Assembly (NCBI GenBank): GCA_015179125.1
Contig: WHVA01000365.1
Coordinates: 54,383 to 118,382, forward strand
Direction: 5' to 3'
DNA: 64,000 bases
Origin: Gautieria morchelliformis
Taxonomy: Eukaryota > Basidiomycota > Agaricomycetes > Gomphales > Gomphaceae
Shown here: piece by piece, positions 31,311 to 43,585 of the stretch
Position numbering within the stretch: the stretch's first letter is position 1
Layout: each line of letters begins with the position of its first letter
Position numbers and translations under genes: made by a program
The notes under the pieces: model-generated
Databases searched by the model: none
The model's input: only the letters and a program-made list of their open reading frames with translations
Told to the model about the DNA's origin: nothing

Positions 31311-33495
31311 TGTGGTGTGAGTCGTGCATGCTGTGCGTTCACGCTTCTTCCATTCAAAATACTGTATTGCCCAAGTTCCCGGTGCTTGGACCGCGACGAA
31401 GTAGTTTGCTTGTAGACGTGCGTGGGTCCAGCCTCTCATCTCGCCTATTTAACACTCGACGTGCTTCGCAAAGACCTTAAGACGATCTATGGGAGCCCAA
31501 ACTTCGACTTGGAACTCAAGCTGGTCCTTGTGGCCACCGGCCTTGGCTTCTAACGTTTACCGGTTATCAGTGTACCACTAACCTTCGCAGTGACTTTACA
31601 TCTTACTTTATGAAATCTCAAGTTGTCCTTTTCACATGATGGGCTCTGTATAGATCAGAGGTTTAAAATTAAGCTTCAAAGGCAAAGAATAAGTCGTACA
31701 CAGTAATGGGATTGGCAACATCCCGCACAAATTAGCATATTCATTGACATCCGATTGCAAGTGGTTGACTGACAATTATGAAGAAAAGGTTGTTTCTCTT
31801 ATGCTTCTTGTGAAGTTGTCATGGTTCTAGGATAAGAGATATAGTACACTGGAGGAAGTGCGGCACCTAAAAATCAGATAAAATGGAACTTGAGTTTCAG
31901 TACACAACCAGCTAGAAACCAGTGCTTGAGCACTGATTTTTAGCCTCCGAAGCATTCTCACCATGAACTGACTTTTAGTAGAGTGAAAATGTCCCACTTT
32001 GCACTATTTCGTAACTCAAAAATAACTTAATTATAGCTTGTTTAGGACTAATAAAAAGTACATTCAGAACTACTTTTAAGGTACAGACATAATTGCCTAG
32101 CGAGAGCTGAACTGATACAGGACAGATACAGGACAGACATACAGAGGTATGCAGCTATAAGGAAACCAAAGGTGCATGGTGCATTGGCCTGCTCAGGTAT
32201 GGATGACAGCCTTGAGGCAGAGACATAGTGAGCATACACACAGTCTTGAGGGGATGCATCCCTTCCTGATGACATGGTCAGTATCTTGCTCACTCAATCT
32301 GAGGATGCACAGGTGAAGAGACTGACCTGGAATCTTACCTGTGAGATTTTGATGTGAGTGGATGCCTCTTGGCTGAGCATGTTGGAAGAAAGGGGCTCTC
32401 TGTCCAAACATTGGGGTTGGGATCTTGTCCCACATCAGATGTGCCTTTCGATTGCTGTATAATCCCTTCCAAATGAGTCTACCTCATGAAGAATAATGAG
32501 ACTGGTACCCTGAAGTACTTTAAGACTCAGGTTATCAGGGTGGTGGTGGTAGTAGTGGGCAAGGAGTGTGGGATCTGCTTAGTAAGGTTGTGGAGTATCA
32601 AATTACTTGTGAACAAAAAACCAGTTGACATGACTGACTGTGCCAATACAGCTAACAGGCAGGCTGCCTGTGGTGCCATGGTGAGCTTTCTTGATGTCCA
32701 TGGAACACCCAGGCTAATGCTGTCTCTGGGTCATGATTGCAGCAGCCAGCTTCAAGCTTCATCATTATGAATGTGGGGTAATGTATGCATCCACCATCCT
32801 GTACCTAAATTTCAGTACTTGTATAGTACTGATTTTGAGTTCATCTAAATATTTTACAAGTTGTTTTTTTTTTATCCTGATTTTATTCGACAGCAGGCAG
32901 AGCCTATGTTGGTTGTTACACTTATTGTACCTAATACACAGTGGGGCTTCCTCCTCTCTCCCTGAGGCTCCTGATGGTACAGGTTGGTACTGTAATTTAG
33001 CTGTAGTACCAGTGGAACTTAAATATTTATTCTTTATACAGTGGGTAAGTAGATTTAGAGTACTGGGTTGATTCAATAGTGAGCAGCGACCTCAAGTTGC
33101 TGCCTCAAATACATGGTGTCCTATCTAGTAATATCTCCTCCAATGTCTGCCTGAGACCTTGTTTTCTCCACAATGTTTGTCCACATCCAATCCACTGTTT
33201 GGGGTAATTCTAATGGCCAACCCCCCACTGGGAAAAACAACCTGGTTGTTCACTGACTAACCACTGACATTGAAATTCATTGGGGGAAGTGCTCAGAATC
33301 TGTATGAAGTGTAGGGTGATCAAAGTAAAGGACCCTGGCCTACAGTTGAAGCAAATGGCTTGCACAGCTTGACGATATAATATGCATGGCTCAGTGGGAA
33401 GGTCATTTGAATTGGAACGATGCCTTTGTGGGTGAAGGCACTCCTGCAGACAAAGATTAGCCAGTGAAGAAACCATACATGAGATCGTGGACCTA
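31311..33495. other. AT-richer spacer, no supported gene
   Basis: Scattered short frames (for example 32486-32770 plus and 33210-33667 minus) have no recognised domain. The right end may be part of the decayed MULE interrupted by the adjacent solo LTR. Confidence 0.35.
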
Positions 33496-34186
33496 TGTTA
33501 CGACCGTTCATTTCCGACTTCCGACCCTCAGTTCCGCCACACATTCCACCCCTCCAATATTTCCGCAACACATTCCGCCCCTCTGACATTTCCAACATTC
33601 CGCCCATTGTTCTATTCCCTTGTTCTTTCAACTCTATTACTCGGACCCACCGGACCCGTTTCATCATCCATCAAAACCATAAATCCAGTCACCCTTGTAG
33701 TTCATTGTCAGATATGTTTTCCCGACCCCTTGTTCTTTGCCATTGTTCTACCTTACCCTGAACCCCCCTTGTAGTCCCATTGTTCCCAATAGTTAGTTCC
33801 CACACATTGTCTACTCGACTTCCACTTCCTCCGGAATTTGCTTAGTACCATACCATTACTTGTTGTTCTGCGTTTTGTATAAAACCCCCTCCTGTATGTC
33901 TGTCATTCTGCAATCAGATAATCACCTTCGATACTTGATTTCCTTCGCTCCATCTCCTGTTCTTAGCACAGAGAGTCTAGCAAGATCTCAGTCTCTCTCA
34001 GCCTTCCGTCTTCCGCCTTCTGCCTCAGTTCCGACACAAGTTCCAACCAAACCTTTGGTTCAGTACTTTCCGACTTCCGACTCAGTTCCGAAATACTTAG
34101 GACGATAGTTCATCGGGGGTGCAACCTATAAGTTGAAGCCGCCGTCCTTTCCAGTTCCGACTTAGTGGAAATCTCGATACGTAACA
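33496..34186 (+). mobile_element. Solo LTR, family 2 (TGTTACG...CGTAACA), copy A
   Basis: 691 bp with TGTTACG at the start and CGTAACA at the end, flanked by a perfect 5-bp target duplication ACCTA (33491-33495 and 34187-34191). A TATAAAA box lies at 33878-33884, followed by the conserved block around TGCAATCAGATAATC. No internal coding region is present, so it is a recombination-derived solo LTR. Confidence 0.9.
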
Positions 34187-35600
34187 ACCTATGGCACCAC
34201 TCTGCTCTGACACTGAAGGTTGGTAACCAGGCAGCCTCACCAAAAAAGAGGCATATACTTCAACAGTCCTATGAGCAGTCAGCCCCACAGCCTGAAAAGG
34301 GCAGGGCAATTAAGGCAGATACCAAAGCCATGGAAATCCTTGAGTCATCCCCACCTAGACTGGAGATGACTGGTCCAAATTTGAACATAGATAATGACTT
34401 GGCTTCGAACAAGCTGCTCCTCCCTTCAGATGCACCAGTCCTCAGAACAACTTATGAGATTCTGGATGCCACAAAGGCTTGTATCATCATGTATGAGGAG
34501 AGGCATGGTTATAAGATGTGGGTGGGCCAGGTCAAGAAAATGGAAGCTAATGAGCATGGGCTTCCAAAAAAGGTATCCATGCAATGTCACAGTTATCACA
34601 TGCATCAAGAGATACATAATCCTGTGATTGACCCAGCTTACCACTGCTATGGCAAGAGTACCAAAACAGCTTGTATAACCTGAACTGCACAATAGCATCG
34701 AAGGTGTATTCCAACACCTTGGCATCATACATACATAACCATGATCAAAACCTGACAATTGGTGCATCTGGACCACATCCACCCACTGAAGCTCATAAGG
34801 CACTCATTCAAACATATGCCAATAATGCTTCCTTCACTTGAAACCAGATTAAATCTATTCTGGAACTCACATTTCTCAGATATGGCCTGATACCCACTAG
34901 ATTTCCAATCCTCTCAATCAGCCCCAGACTCATAGCTGGAATGATGTGGGCCAACTAGGTGGTGACTTTGCAGTGATCATTCACAGCCTGCAAGAGAGTA
35001 CCACCAATGGTGACACCTGGAATTGGTGTATGAATTTGGACAATAAGGGCAAGGTTATCAGATTGTGGTAGCAGTCACCTGACCAGGCTGTGTTAGCTCA
35101 CCAGTTCTCAGATATTCTGATTAATGAAAATGCAGCAAATCACAACCAGTATCATTACCCTCTCAACATTGGGATTATAATTGACAACTATGGCAACTCC
35201 TGTAATGTCTGGTATGTCCTACAAGCTTGAGAGGATGTTCAGATGCACTGATGGATTATCCAGAGCCACCTTCAAACTGCAAGGGCTCACCCTGAAGTCT
35301 TTGTTTCAGATTTCAACCCAGCTTTAATCACAGTTGTAGCAGTACTGCCATTCACCTCTCATATTTATTGCCTCCACCATCTTGATGGCAACATAACAGC
35401 ACCTCTTCACAGCATTTTAGGGGGCCAATGGGCAATGTTCTCACCGCGTGCACTTGAACAGGCCTGGAATGTGTTAGCAATATCCTGCGACTTGCAACTA
35501 TCTTTAAAAAGAGCTTTATCTACGTTGGGAGCACTGGGTATATGCATCGATTGCCACCAAGTTTACTGAGTAGCTTGACTGAGGACCTATGGCCACTGTG
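34187..35600 (+). pseudogene. MULE (Mutator-like) transposase relic
   Basis: Decayed reading frames preserve a MULE transposase core: YHYPLNIGIIIDNYGNS (first catalytic Asp near 35183), then WIIQSHLQTARAHPEVFVSD (second Asp near 35309), and LPFTSHIYCLHHLDGNI. Upstream pieces include YEERHGYKMWVGQVKKME, a possible N-terminal DNA-binding region, and a spacer (SGPHPPTEAHKALIQTYANN, IKSILELTFLRYGLIPTRF) seen in the same families. Many stops and frameshifts are present. Terminal inverted repeats were not found; the solo LTR of family 2 touches its left side. Confidence 0.75.
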
Positions 35601-36579
35601 AGTCTGTAAGGACCCAGCCTTTGGCTGGCTACTTACCGGTTATACCTCTAGCCATCTTTCCAAGACTCTTGAATATCATACCTGAGCCAGAGCTTATGCC
35701 CAAGCTTAAGCATATGGTCTATTTCCTTATCTGTCTATTCTGTTACACCATGCATCACTTAGTCATATTTACCTAGTCCCTATCCCTCCATATTCACACC
35801 CCTGACCCTTACCCTTGCCTGTATATAACCTCTGTGAATAGTGTGAAGGGTGTGATGAGCAAAGCATATTGGAGGAAGAATGGTGTTAACCAAGCATGTG
35901 AGCCTAAAATTCCGCTTGATCAGTGAATGAGGAGGGTTGGAAAAGAAGGGAAGTGTAAGGGCAACTCTCCTTAGACAGCAGAAATCACGTGGTTTGACAG
36001 AGAGGGATCCAAAGTATAAATAAATGACTATCTACATGGCACAAGGCTCACCTGACAGAGAGGGATGCAAAAGGAAAGGATGGAGATCCCCACTGCCAGT
36101 ACACTGACTACATACTTGCACTGTCACACACTCCTTCACATCTCCAGGGGTGCTTGCTTTGCAAGTGACACTGCCCCTGATCCTGACCTCCATGGTGATC
36201 ACCTAATGCACATGACCCTACACATGACTCTGATGCTACTCCAGCATGGAAGCTGAAACTGAGGGTCTGGGACCTTGGCTTTGGGGCTAAGGCAGATGTG
36301 GGATGAGTCGGGGGCTCTGGGCATGCTTGGACCCAGACCACGGCCAAGCTCGGAAACAGCTTCGGAAAAGGGTTCCCCTGACATCACCCCCCCTCTAGAG
36401 TGCCGTGTCCTTGAAGCATGGGACATGATCGATTGGAAGGCTTTGGATTTTCAGGGCCAGCCAGATCATGGGGGCATTCACAACTTTGTTAGGGTTTTTC
36501 CTGCCCAAAATACTATAATATAATTCAACCACTTTTTCCAGTTTTACTCAGGGTTTTTCCCATCGGATAACTTTCCTAT
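35601..36579. other. No recognisable gene
   Basis: Between the MULE relic and the family 1 solo LTR. Frames are short and without domains. It may include the missing MULE terminus. Confidence 0.4.
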
Positions 36580-37517
36580 TGTCAAGATTGGTTTTAGGCG
36601 TGAATATCATGTATTAGTAAACACAGTGAATGCCCGAATAGCTTGTGCGAAGAAGTGTGCCGTTCAGCAAATAAGATGCACCAATAAATGTTCAGAAGGT
36701 AAGAGGTTGCCTGAATGGGGATTGCCCTATCCACAGTCATAGTGAAACAGCCTGTGACACTTGTCGATGTAACATACAAGGTCTCACGGAAAGGTTGTCT
36801 CAGTAGGAACAATCCTTTCACCGGCAATAATAGTACAAAGGCTAAGGTAATGAAGGTGAAGTATGAAAACTCACCAGTGGTGCTTAAGTCCTCCTCTAGT
36901 CGAAGATAGGAATCTATAGGAGAGGGCTCAAGACGATGATCACAGTGAGGCCAAGTTTTGCACAAGATAGACATATGATAATTGAACTCCAGAATATACA
37001 TGCGAATGTAAACTACTTATACCGAATGCCCATATGTTGACAGCAAATAGGGAAGAAGCCGTCGTGAGTCAGGGTTGGATAGGGGTGCGCAGTCAGGATA
37101 CAAATAGGTGAAACACATACAATAGAAATAGGGAGGAGTGTGAATGTGAAACGACAGGGAGGAAAGAGGACGAAGGTACTCATGTACGAAAACACACCTT
37201 GAGACCTGCATACATGTTACCCTGCACGGACTCTTGGTCTGCTGGGTTGATCCCACATGATCTATGGGTAGGACATCCTGCAAATGCATTCCAGCCACAG
37301 GAACACCCAAAGGGGGTTGAGTTGAGAAGATGATGGGACCAGTGATGAACCATCAAGCCAGGTAAAGGATGTCGATCGTGTTTGATGGCGTGCCTACTGG
37401 CAAATGATGCGAGTAGTGAATGGCCGTTCGGCGAATTTGGTGAAGAGCGAATGGAGCGAACATAGAAGTGAAAGAGAAATGGAGTTACTGCATACAACAA
37501 ATAAATGGGTCATGACA
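36580..37517 (+). mobile_element. Solo LTR, family 1 (TGTCAAGATTGG), with target duplication
   Basis: 938 bp, TGTCAAGATTGG at the start and GGTCATGACA at the end, flanked by perfect CCTAT repeats (36575-36579 and 37518-37522). This copy defines the ends of the family and proves that it inserts with the 5-bp duplication typical of LTR retrotransposons. Confidence 0.9.
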
Positions 37518-37569
37518 CCTATGCCCCCAGTGCTCCATGCTGCTCCCTCATATTCAGGAATCTCTGCCA

Positions 37570-37965
37570 TTTGCTCCAACCTGCAAATTGCTTTAATTCA
37601 CCGTGAGCCATCACATGAGCAGACTGGGGTTGGCTAACCACACCAGCATTGCTTCGGTATGCATCTATCCCTTACTGCCTTATGAGTATATCTTCTATGG
37701 TTAATCAATCCACTGACTCTACTAACACTGAAACAGCTCTTCACACGCATGCTAGACCTGTATGACCGGCTACAGAAGCTGAATGCCTTCCTGGAGCGAG
37801 CAGTGTAAGAAGGAGAAGATGTTCCAAAACAGGCTGGAGGATTTTGATGATTCACGTTGTGCCTCACCTCTCCTCTCAGTTGCTGGGATTGACAAATTCT
37901 ATTGTGGGATTTCCTAGAGCAACGATAGAGGAAATAATGAAAGAGTACAAATTGTGCCTGAATGC
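37570..37965 (+). pseudogene. Gamma-tubulin C-terminal fragment
   Basis: Pieces match the last fifth of gamma-tubulin in order: LQIALIHREPS (for IQVALTRKSP), ANHTSIAS, then after a GT-AG intron (37657-37736) LFTRMLDLYDRLQKLNAFLE, then in another frame KKEKMFQNRLEDFDDSR. After a second intron (about 37859-37917) comes EEIMKEYKLC. Frameshifts and a stop make it non-functional. It covers almost exactly what the pseudogene at 3340-4515 lacks, leaving a gap of only about 20 residues. Confidence 0.75.
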
Positions 37966-38300
37966 ATGTTACATTTCTTATGTCGGTGCCTCATATTCTC
38001 AGGAAACCCTCGTTCAGCTTATGGGCCACTGCCGCCTTTAGAACTCGTAAGGACTGGAGCCCGCACACCCGAATGAAGCGGGGTAGTTACATTTTGTGAA
38101 AGAGTAAGAGATATCAAATGTAGAGTTGAATGCGAATATAATTCAGACTTCAAATTGAAGTCAAATCGAGTGAGAGCTCAAGGGCAGAGAGATTGAGTAT
38201 ACACAAGATGTGTGTACTCTTGAGTGATAACTACGCGTCACAAATATCAAATAACTTCGAGAAAGGTGAGTTCTAATTGACTGGGGTTTTTGGATATACA
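37966..38300. other. End of central spacer, no gene seen
   Basis: AT-rich sequence between the gamma-tubulin fragment and the right arm. Its last bases (AGCAACC at 38301-38307) are shared, in reverse complement, with the sequence just beyond the inner end of the left arm. Confidence 0.4.
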
Positions 38301-38308
38301 AGCAACCA

Positions 38309-38690
38309 TTAGATCGCTGCGGGACACGCGGCGGCCGATGCCGGGCGGGGCTTACGTGAGTGGCCCCCAGCCGGTTTTTTTCTGCTGCCTGCAGCACCGA
38401 CCGCGACGACCGCGCTGGCGAAGGGGATGCCGGCCCCCCACCTGGGGGTCACTCTCGCCACTGAAGGAACTCCTTCAGACGCGTGAGGGACGCGTTTCAC
38501 GCGCTGGCTCGGTGAGGCCGCGCGCTTCCCTATAGCCGCCCTGTGCTCCATTCTTAGCGCATGTCCCGCAATCGCCATCAAGGTTTAGCGCATTGCGGGA
38601 CATGCCAGGCACCCACTGTGCTGTCAGTGGGGGCCATGTCCCATAAAAAAGTCAATTCTGGTCGCTCTGCGGGACATGGCTGAGGTAATA
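38309..38690 (-). repeat. Inner terminal and subterminal repeats of the arm unit (right)
   Basis: Mirror of 28588-28970: TTAGATCGCTGCGGGACA, then a TTACGTGAG block, then inverted and direct CATGTCCCGCA variants near 38560 and 38600, and GCGGGACATGGC near 38670. The terminal copy here keeps GATCGCTGC, making it a better match to the outer terminus than the left inner copy. Confidence 0.55.
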
Positions 38691-38769
38691 CGAATCTTTT
38701 TTTTCCTACGGTGTCTGATTACTTCCCTTGCCGCCCACTCACCCTCCCCTTGCACCCGCAAGGCTACCA

Positions 38770-40130
38770 CCACAGCACGCGACGATGACGCCGCCGTCAC
38801 ATCCGCGCGCACCACCTTGCGCACTACCTGCCCGCACACGCGACGACGACGACGCCGTCACCTCCATGTGCACCACCTCCGCGCGCACTACCTGCGCACA
38901 CACGCGACAAGGCCGCCGTCACCTCCGCTCGCACCACCTCCGTGCGCACTACCTGCACACACGCGACGACGACGCTGCCGTCACATCCACGCGCACCACC
39001 TTGCGCACTACCTGCCCGCACACGCAACGACGACGACGCTGTCACCTCCACGCGCACCACCTCCACGCGCACCACCTCCACGTGCACCACCTCCGCGCGC
39101 ACTACCTGCGTACACACGTGACGAGGCCGCCATCACCTCCGCTCGCACCACCTCCGCGCGCACTACCTGCACACACGCGACGACGACGCCGCCGTCACAT
39201 CTGCACGCACTACCTGCCCGCACACGCGACGACGACGACGCCGTCACCTCCATGTGCACCACCTCCGCGCGCACTACCTGCGCACACACGCGACGAGGCC
39301 GCCGTCACCTCCGCTCGCACCACCTCCGTGCGCACTACCTGCACACAACCTGCACCCACACGGCGCGCACCACACGCGACGATGCCACCGCCATCACCTC
39401 CACTCGCACCACCTCCGCGCGCACTACCTGCACACGCGACGACGACGCCGCCGTCACATCCGTGCGCACCACCTTGCGCACTACCTGCCCGCACATGCAA
39501 TGACGACGACGCTGTCACCTCCATGCGCACCACCTCCGCGCGCACTACCTGCACACACGCGACGACGATGCCGCCGTCACATCCGCGCGCACCACCTTGC
39601 GCACTACCTGCCCGCACACGCAACGGCGACGACGCTGTCACCTCCACGTGCACCACCTCCGCGCGCACTACCTGCGTACACACGTGACGAGGCCGCCATC
39701 ACCTCCGCTCGCACCACCTCCGCTCGCACCACCTCCGCACCCACTACCTGCACACACGTGATGATGACGCCGCCGTCACATCCGCGCGCACCACCTTGCG
39801 CACTACCTGCCCGCACACGCAACGACGACGACGCTGTCACCTCCACGCGCACCACCTCCACACGCACCACCTCGCCGCGCACTGCCTGCCCCCCACGTCC
39901 TCCCTCCACGGGCACCACCTCTACCCGCCCTTTGCGTGCGCATGGGACGATGACCCGCGCACTGCCTGCCCATGCACGACGCGCACTGCATGCCACACCG
40001 CCTCCACACGCACCACCTCGCCGCACACTGCCTGCCCTCCACACCACCTCCAGCATCACCTCCCTCCACGCGCACCACCTCCCCACGCACTGCCTGCCCG
40101 CGCACCACGGGCCACGTGCCCCCGTGCACA
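38770..40130 (-). repeat. GC-rich minisatellite, right arm
   Basis: Same modules as the left-arm array (CACCTCCGCGCGCACTACCT, ACACGCGACGACGACG, CACCACCTTGCGCACTACCT on the plus strand). It is longer by about two to four units, so tandem arrays have changed since the arms were made. No gene is called in it. Confidence 0.85.
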
Positions 40131-40195
40131 TGCGACGACGATCCTTGGCAAATTTATGAAGTATCTTGTCCCAGTCCTAATCTATAGAACTGCTG

Positions 40196-40222
40196 ACTGA
40201 ATGACAATGATTGCCATTCAGT
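40196..40222. promoter_or_regulatory. Palindrome upstream of the secreted protein gene (right arm)
   Basis: ACTGAATGACAATGATTGCC plus the closing ATTCAGT, the mirror of 27178-27204. It lies about 50 bp upstream of the TATAAA box (40275-40280) of the secreted protein gene. Confidence 0.4.
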
Positions 40223-40374
40223 TAGATTGGTTGAATACCCCGGTGGCGCCAGTCCAACCAGTACTGGGGACAGTATAAATTCCTTGGATAACATCTACAC
40301 GGCTCCCCGTTCATCCTTCTGATCCTTTCCCCAACCGTCATCACACGCCCTACTTACAATCCACGGTCATTACC

Positions 40375-40668
40375 ATGATGCACTCCTTTGTCCTCCTTGC
40401 CATCGCCACCTCTGCGTTTGCGCTCCCTGCACCCCTTGCGCCCTCTGTGGGTCTGCCTCCTAGGTTTCCTGCTCCCTCGATCCTCCCGTCACTCCTTGGG
40501 CCCATTGTGTCCCTTGTGCCCCATCAGTTACCTGCGCTCCCTCCGATTCCTTCGATCCTCCCTTCGCTCCTTGGGCCCATTGTTTCCATTGCGCCCCCTG
40601 CACCCCCTGCGCCCTCTGTGAGTCTGCCTCCTAGCTTTCCTGCTCCCTCGCCGTTTCCTTGCATGTGA
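40375..40668 (+). CDS. Small secreted proline/leucine-rich protein, right arm
   Basis: Same 97-codon gene as at 26731-27024: signal peptide, APSVGLPP unit (Gly where the left copy has Ser), two SILPSLLGPIVS repeats, and a TATAAA box at 40275-40280, about 95 bp before the start. Having two near-identical open copies is consistent with a functional gene, but the arms are too similar for that to be a strong argument. Confidence 0.6.
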   Translation: MMHSFVLLAIATSAFALPAPLAPSVGLPPRFPAPSILPSLLGPIVSLVPHQLPALPPIPSILPSLLGPIVSIAPPAPPAPSVSLPPSFPAPSPFPCM

Positions 40669-41016
40669 CGATGACGTCGCCGCGTCCTCCACCGTGATGC
40701 TACGGCCGCCTCGACCTCCACCGACCACCCCCATGCGTGCACACGCAATGCCGCCGTTACTTGAAGATATTTATCATGTAACATTTTCTCATATTTTCAA
40801 TTTTTAATGGAAAATAAATAAATATGAAAATTAAGTCTTAACCAATGTGGCAACCTTAGCTATACATAAAAATACTCTCTCAACATAGATGGATAACACA
40901 AGAACTAATACAATAGATTGCACAAAAAGAAAATGCGACGGCGCAAACAGCCACCGTGCGTGGCGGTTTTCAAACTCCGCCTGCGATCGATCAATCATAC
41001 GTGCGCATCCACCACC
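40669..41016. other. AT-rich spacer upstream of the recombinase gene (right arm)
   Basis: Mirror of 26383-26730. It separates the secreted protein stop from the recombinase start, both read on the plus strand here. Confidence 0.4.
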
Positions 41017-42670
41017 ATGTCGTCTGCCAGCCTCCAACCTCCAGATGAAATTGAACAAAAGGCAAGTGATCACATTCTACTCCCATGATATGTATCTGAC
41101 CAATCTCATTCCCTAGATCCTAGAGGAGCAAACCCGGCTAGAACTGGAGCAAGAGACCTGGGCATCTGATGCTAACAATATAGATGACCTGGTCCATGCT
41201 GCCCTTGAGGACTTTCCTGAAGAAAAATCAAAGCTTGAAGATGTTGCAGATGCAATAGCCAGGCGTAATATTACTGACAAAACTCGGGCTGGACATCTTC
41301 AGTGAGTTGACAGGCTCCTGCAGAGTGTAAATGATATAACTCACCATTGACTTAAGTATTGTTCGTGCTTTTGTCAAGTTTATGCTGGAGGAGAACCCCA
41401 ATTGGACCCCTGAGGTCAATTCCCAATCTCCCTTTGAGGTGCGATCATTCATCACCAAACAATGCGGGCCAATCGCAGACGGTTGTGAAGGAAAAAAGGT
41501 ATTTCAGTCTCACCCTTGTAGTTCAGTTAGCTTGAAACTGATTCAGTTTACAGTTTGCTACTGCTGTCTCCATCCGTGCTGCCCTCACCTACTTCTACAA
41601 GACACTTCGCCCTGAAGAAAATGTGACGGAATGGCGAGTAGATAGGAACTTGGCTACTTGGTGAGGATGACCTTCTTACCCATGGATATCGGCTAATCTT
41701 TCCTACAGTTATGGTCTTCCCACTCGCTCTCCAATCGTCTCCCAGTTTATGATTGGCCTTGAGAAAACCAAGGCAGCAGCGTGTGAGACCTCACAGTCAG
41801 CTAGGGCCTTAACATTGGAAGACATGCACAGCCTGCATCAGCTGTGCCTGGAGGAGAATGGTCTCTCAGTTGCTGAGCGTCGGTGGGGTGTGGTTCGATA
41901 TGTAAGCAATGCATTTATAACCAGTTTTCAGTCCTGATCTGAATATGTATCCCCTCACAGGCTACTTATCTTCTTGCATGGCTACTGCTGCTTCGAATTG
42001 AAGAAGCCGTCCATTTGACATTTGAGAGCATTGATTTCCATCCTGGTGAACATATGTGACAGTCACTAGTATCAGCCATAAAGTCTGACATCTTCCTGCT
42101 ACAGGCTGCTACTATGATATCAAGCTTGTCACTCGGAAGTCAGCCCAGACTGGTGTCACTCATACTTGGCGCCTATATGCAAATGATGCTGATGTTCAGA
42201 TATGTCCCATTCATGCACTTCTGTGTTTGGCAAGGCTCTATGGGCCTGAGATACCCTGCACTGGCCCACTGTTCTTGAAAGTCAACTCTTCAGGTGGTGT
42301 GTTGCACAACGAGCCTCTGGTATGTGTTCTATACTGTCCTTGGTCCTCATTCCTGAGCCTTTGTTCCCCCCCTTAGACTGGGGCCATTGTTAGTCGTTCA
42401 CTGACAAAGGACATGCAGAGCTTGGGTTATTGTAGCTGGGCACTCTACGGGACACATTCCTTCCGCCGCAGAGGCTGCCAATATCGCCTCAAGCACTGTC
42501 AGTGGACTGTTGGCATGCTAGCTGCCTGGGGTGGTTGGTCACAGGTGGAGGCAATCACCATGTTTCGTTATTTCTACTCCCCTAACGACAACCATGAGCA
42601 CCTCCATGACTATGACAGACCAGAGGACTCTAAAAATCCATGCTTTAAATTAGAGTCGAATTTTAAGTAG
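41017..42670 (+). CDS. Crypton-like tyrosine recombinase, eight exons, right arm
   Basis: Exons 41017-41061, 41117-41301, 41357-41498, 41554-41660, 41709-41901, 41961-42045, 42105-42319 and 42377-42670 splice in phase to 421 aa. Intron 1 is GC-AG (GCAAGT donor); the rest are GT-AG. Exon 6 has the first catalytic Arg (LLLRIEEAV). Exon 7 has the probable beta-hairpin Lys region (YDIKLVTRKSAQTG) and CPIHALLCLARLYGPEIP. Exon 8 has YGTHSFRRRGCQY (HxxR), WGGWSQVEA (His/Trp position) and RYFYSPND (tyrosine nucleophile). This set and the intron-rich structure fit the Crypton-like tyrosine recombinases of basidiomycetes, which excise and integrate DNA. All catalytic positions are present and there are no stops, so this is probably an active-form gene. 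Its substrate, and whether it moves the arm unit, are unknown. Confidence 0.85.
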
Positions 42671-42865
42671 AGTCCAAACATCACAGTGCCCATCAGGCAA
42701 GTTTTAGTTAGTAATGTAGCTTACTTCAAGAACTTTCTGTAAGGGCAACCGCTCAGTGCCACAGAGATCACACAATCTTCTGGGACAGCTCTTGGGCGAG
42801 CTTGGCAATGAACTGGGGGCCTCACATACCGACTGACACATTGTGATACTGTGATATCTGCTGCC
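42671..42865. other. 3' flank of recombinase gene (right arm)
   Basis: Short sequence between the recombinase stop and the fold-back LTR relic, mirrored at 24533-24727. Nothing recognisable. Confidence 0.35.
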
Positions 42866-43585
42866 TGTCAAGATTGGTTTTTAGGTGTTAATATTGTGTA
42901 TTAGTGAACACAGCGAATGCCCGAATTACTTGTGCAAATAAGTATGCTGTTCGGCAAATAGGGTGAACCAATAAATGTTCAGAAGATAAGAGGGCTGCCC
43001 GATCGGGGCTTACCCTATCTACAGTCTTACCACCTCTATGTTCGCTCCATTTGCCCTTCGCCAACTTTGCCAAACAACCATTCACTACTTGCATCATTCA
43101 GCAGCAGGCACGCCATCAAACACAATTGACATCCTTTACCTGGCATGATGGCTCATCACTGGCCCCATCACCTTCCTGACTCAACCCCCTTTTGAAACAC
43201 ATATGCAATGGAGAAAATAAGGAGTGCGAATGTGAAACAACGGGGGGAGAGAGGACAAAGGTACCTATGTAAGAAAACATGCAGGTCTGAAGGTAAAAGA
43301 TTACCCTGCACGGAATCTTGGTCTGCTGGGTTTATCCCATACGATCTACGGGTAGGATGTGAATGCATTCCTGCCATAGGAAGTGTCCTGACTGCACACC
43401 CCTATCCAACCCTGACTCATGACGGCCTCTTTCCTATTTACTGATATCGTATGAGCATTCAGTACTCATAAACCTTTATTGGCTTGGCATTGTTTGCCGA
43501 ACTACACGCCTCATTGCACAAGCCGTTCGGGCATTTGCTGTGTCCACTAACACATGATATTAACACCTAAAATCCAATCTTGACA
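42866..43585. repeat. Fold-back derivative of LTR family 1 (right arm)
   Basis: Mirror of 23812-24532, again bounded by TGTCAAGATTGG and CCAATCTTGACA. One G/C tract differs in length by a base from the left copy. Confidence 0.7.

Noticed and set aside
31032..31415. 127-codon plus-strand frame
   Set aside because: Overlaps equally long frames on the other strand in GC-rich shuffled repeat sequence.
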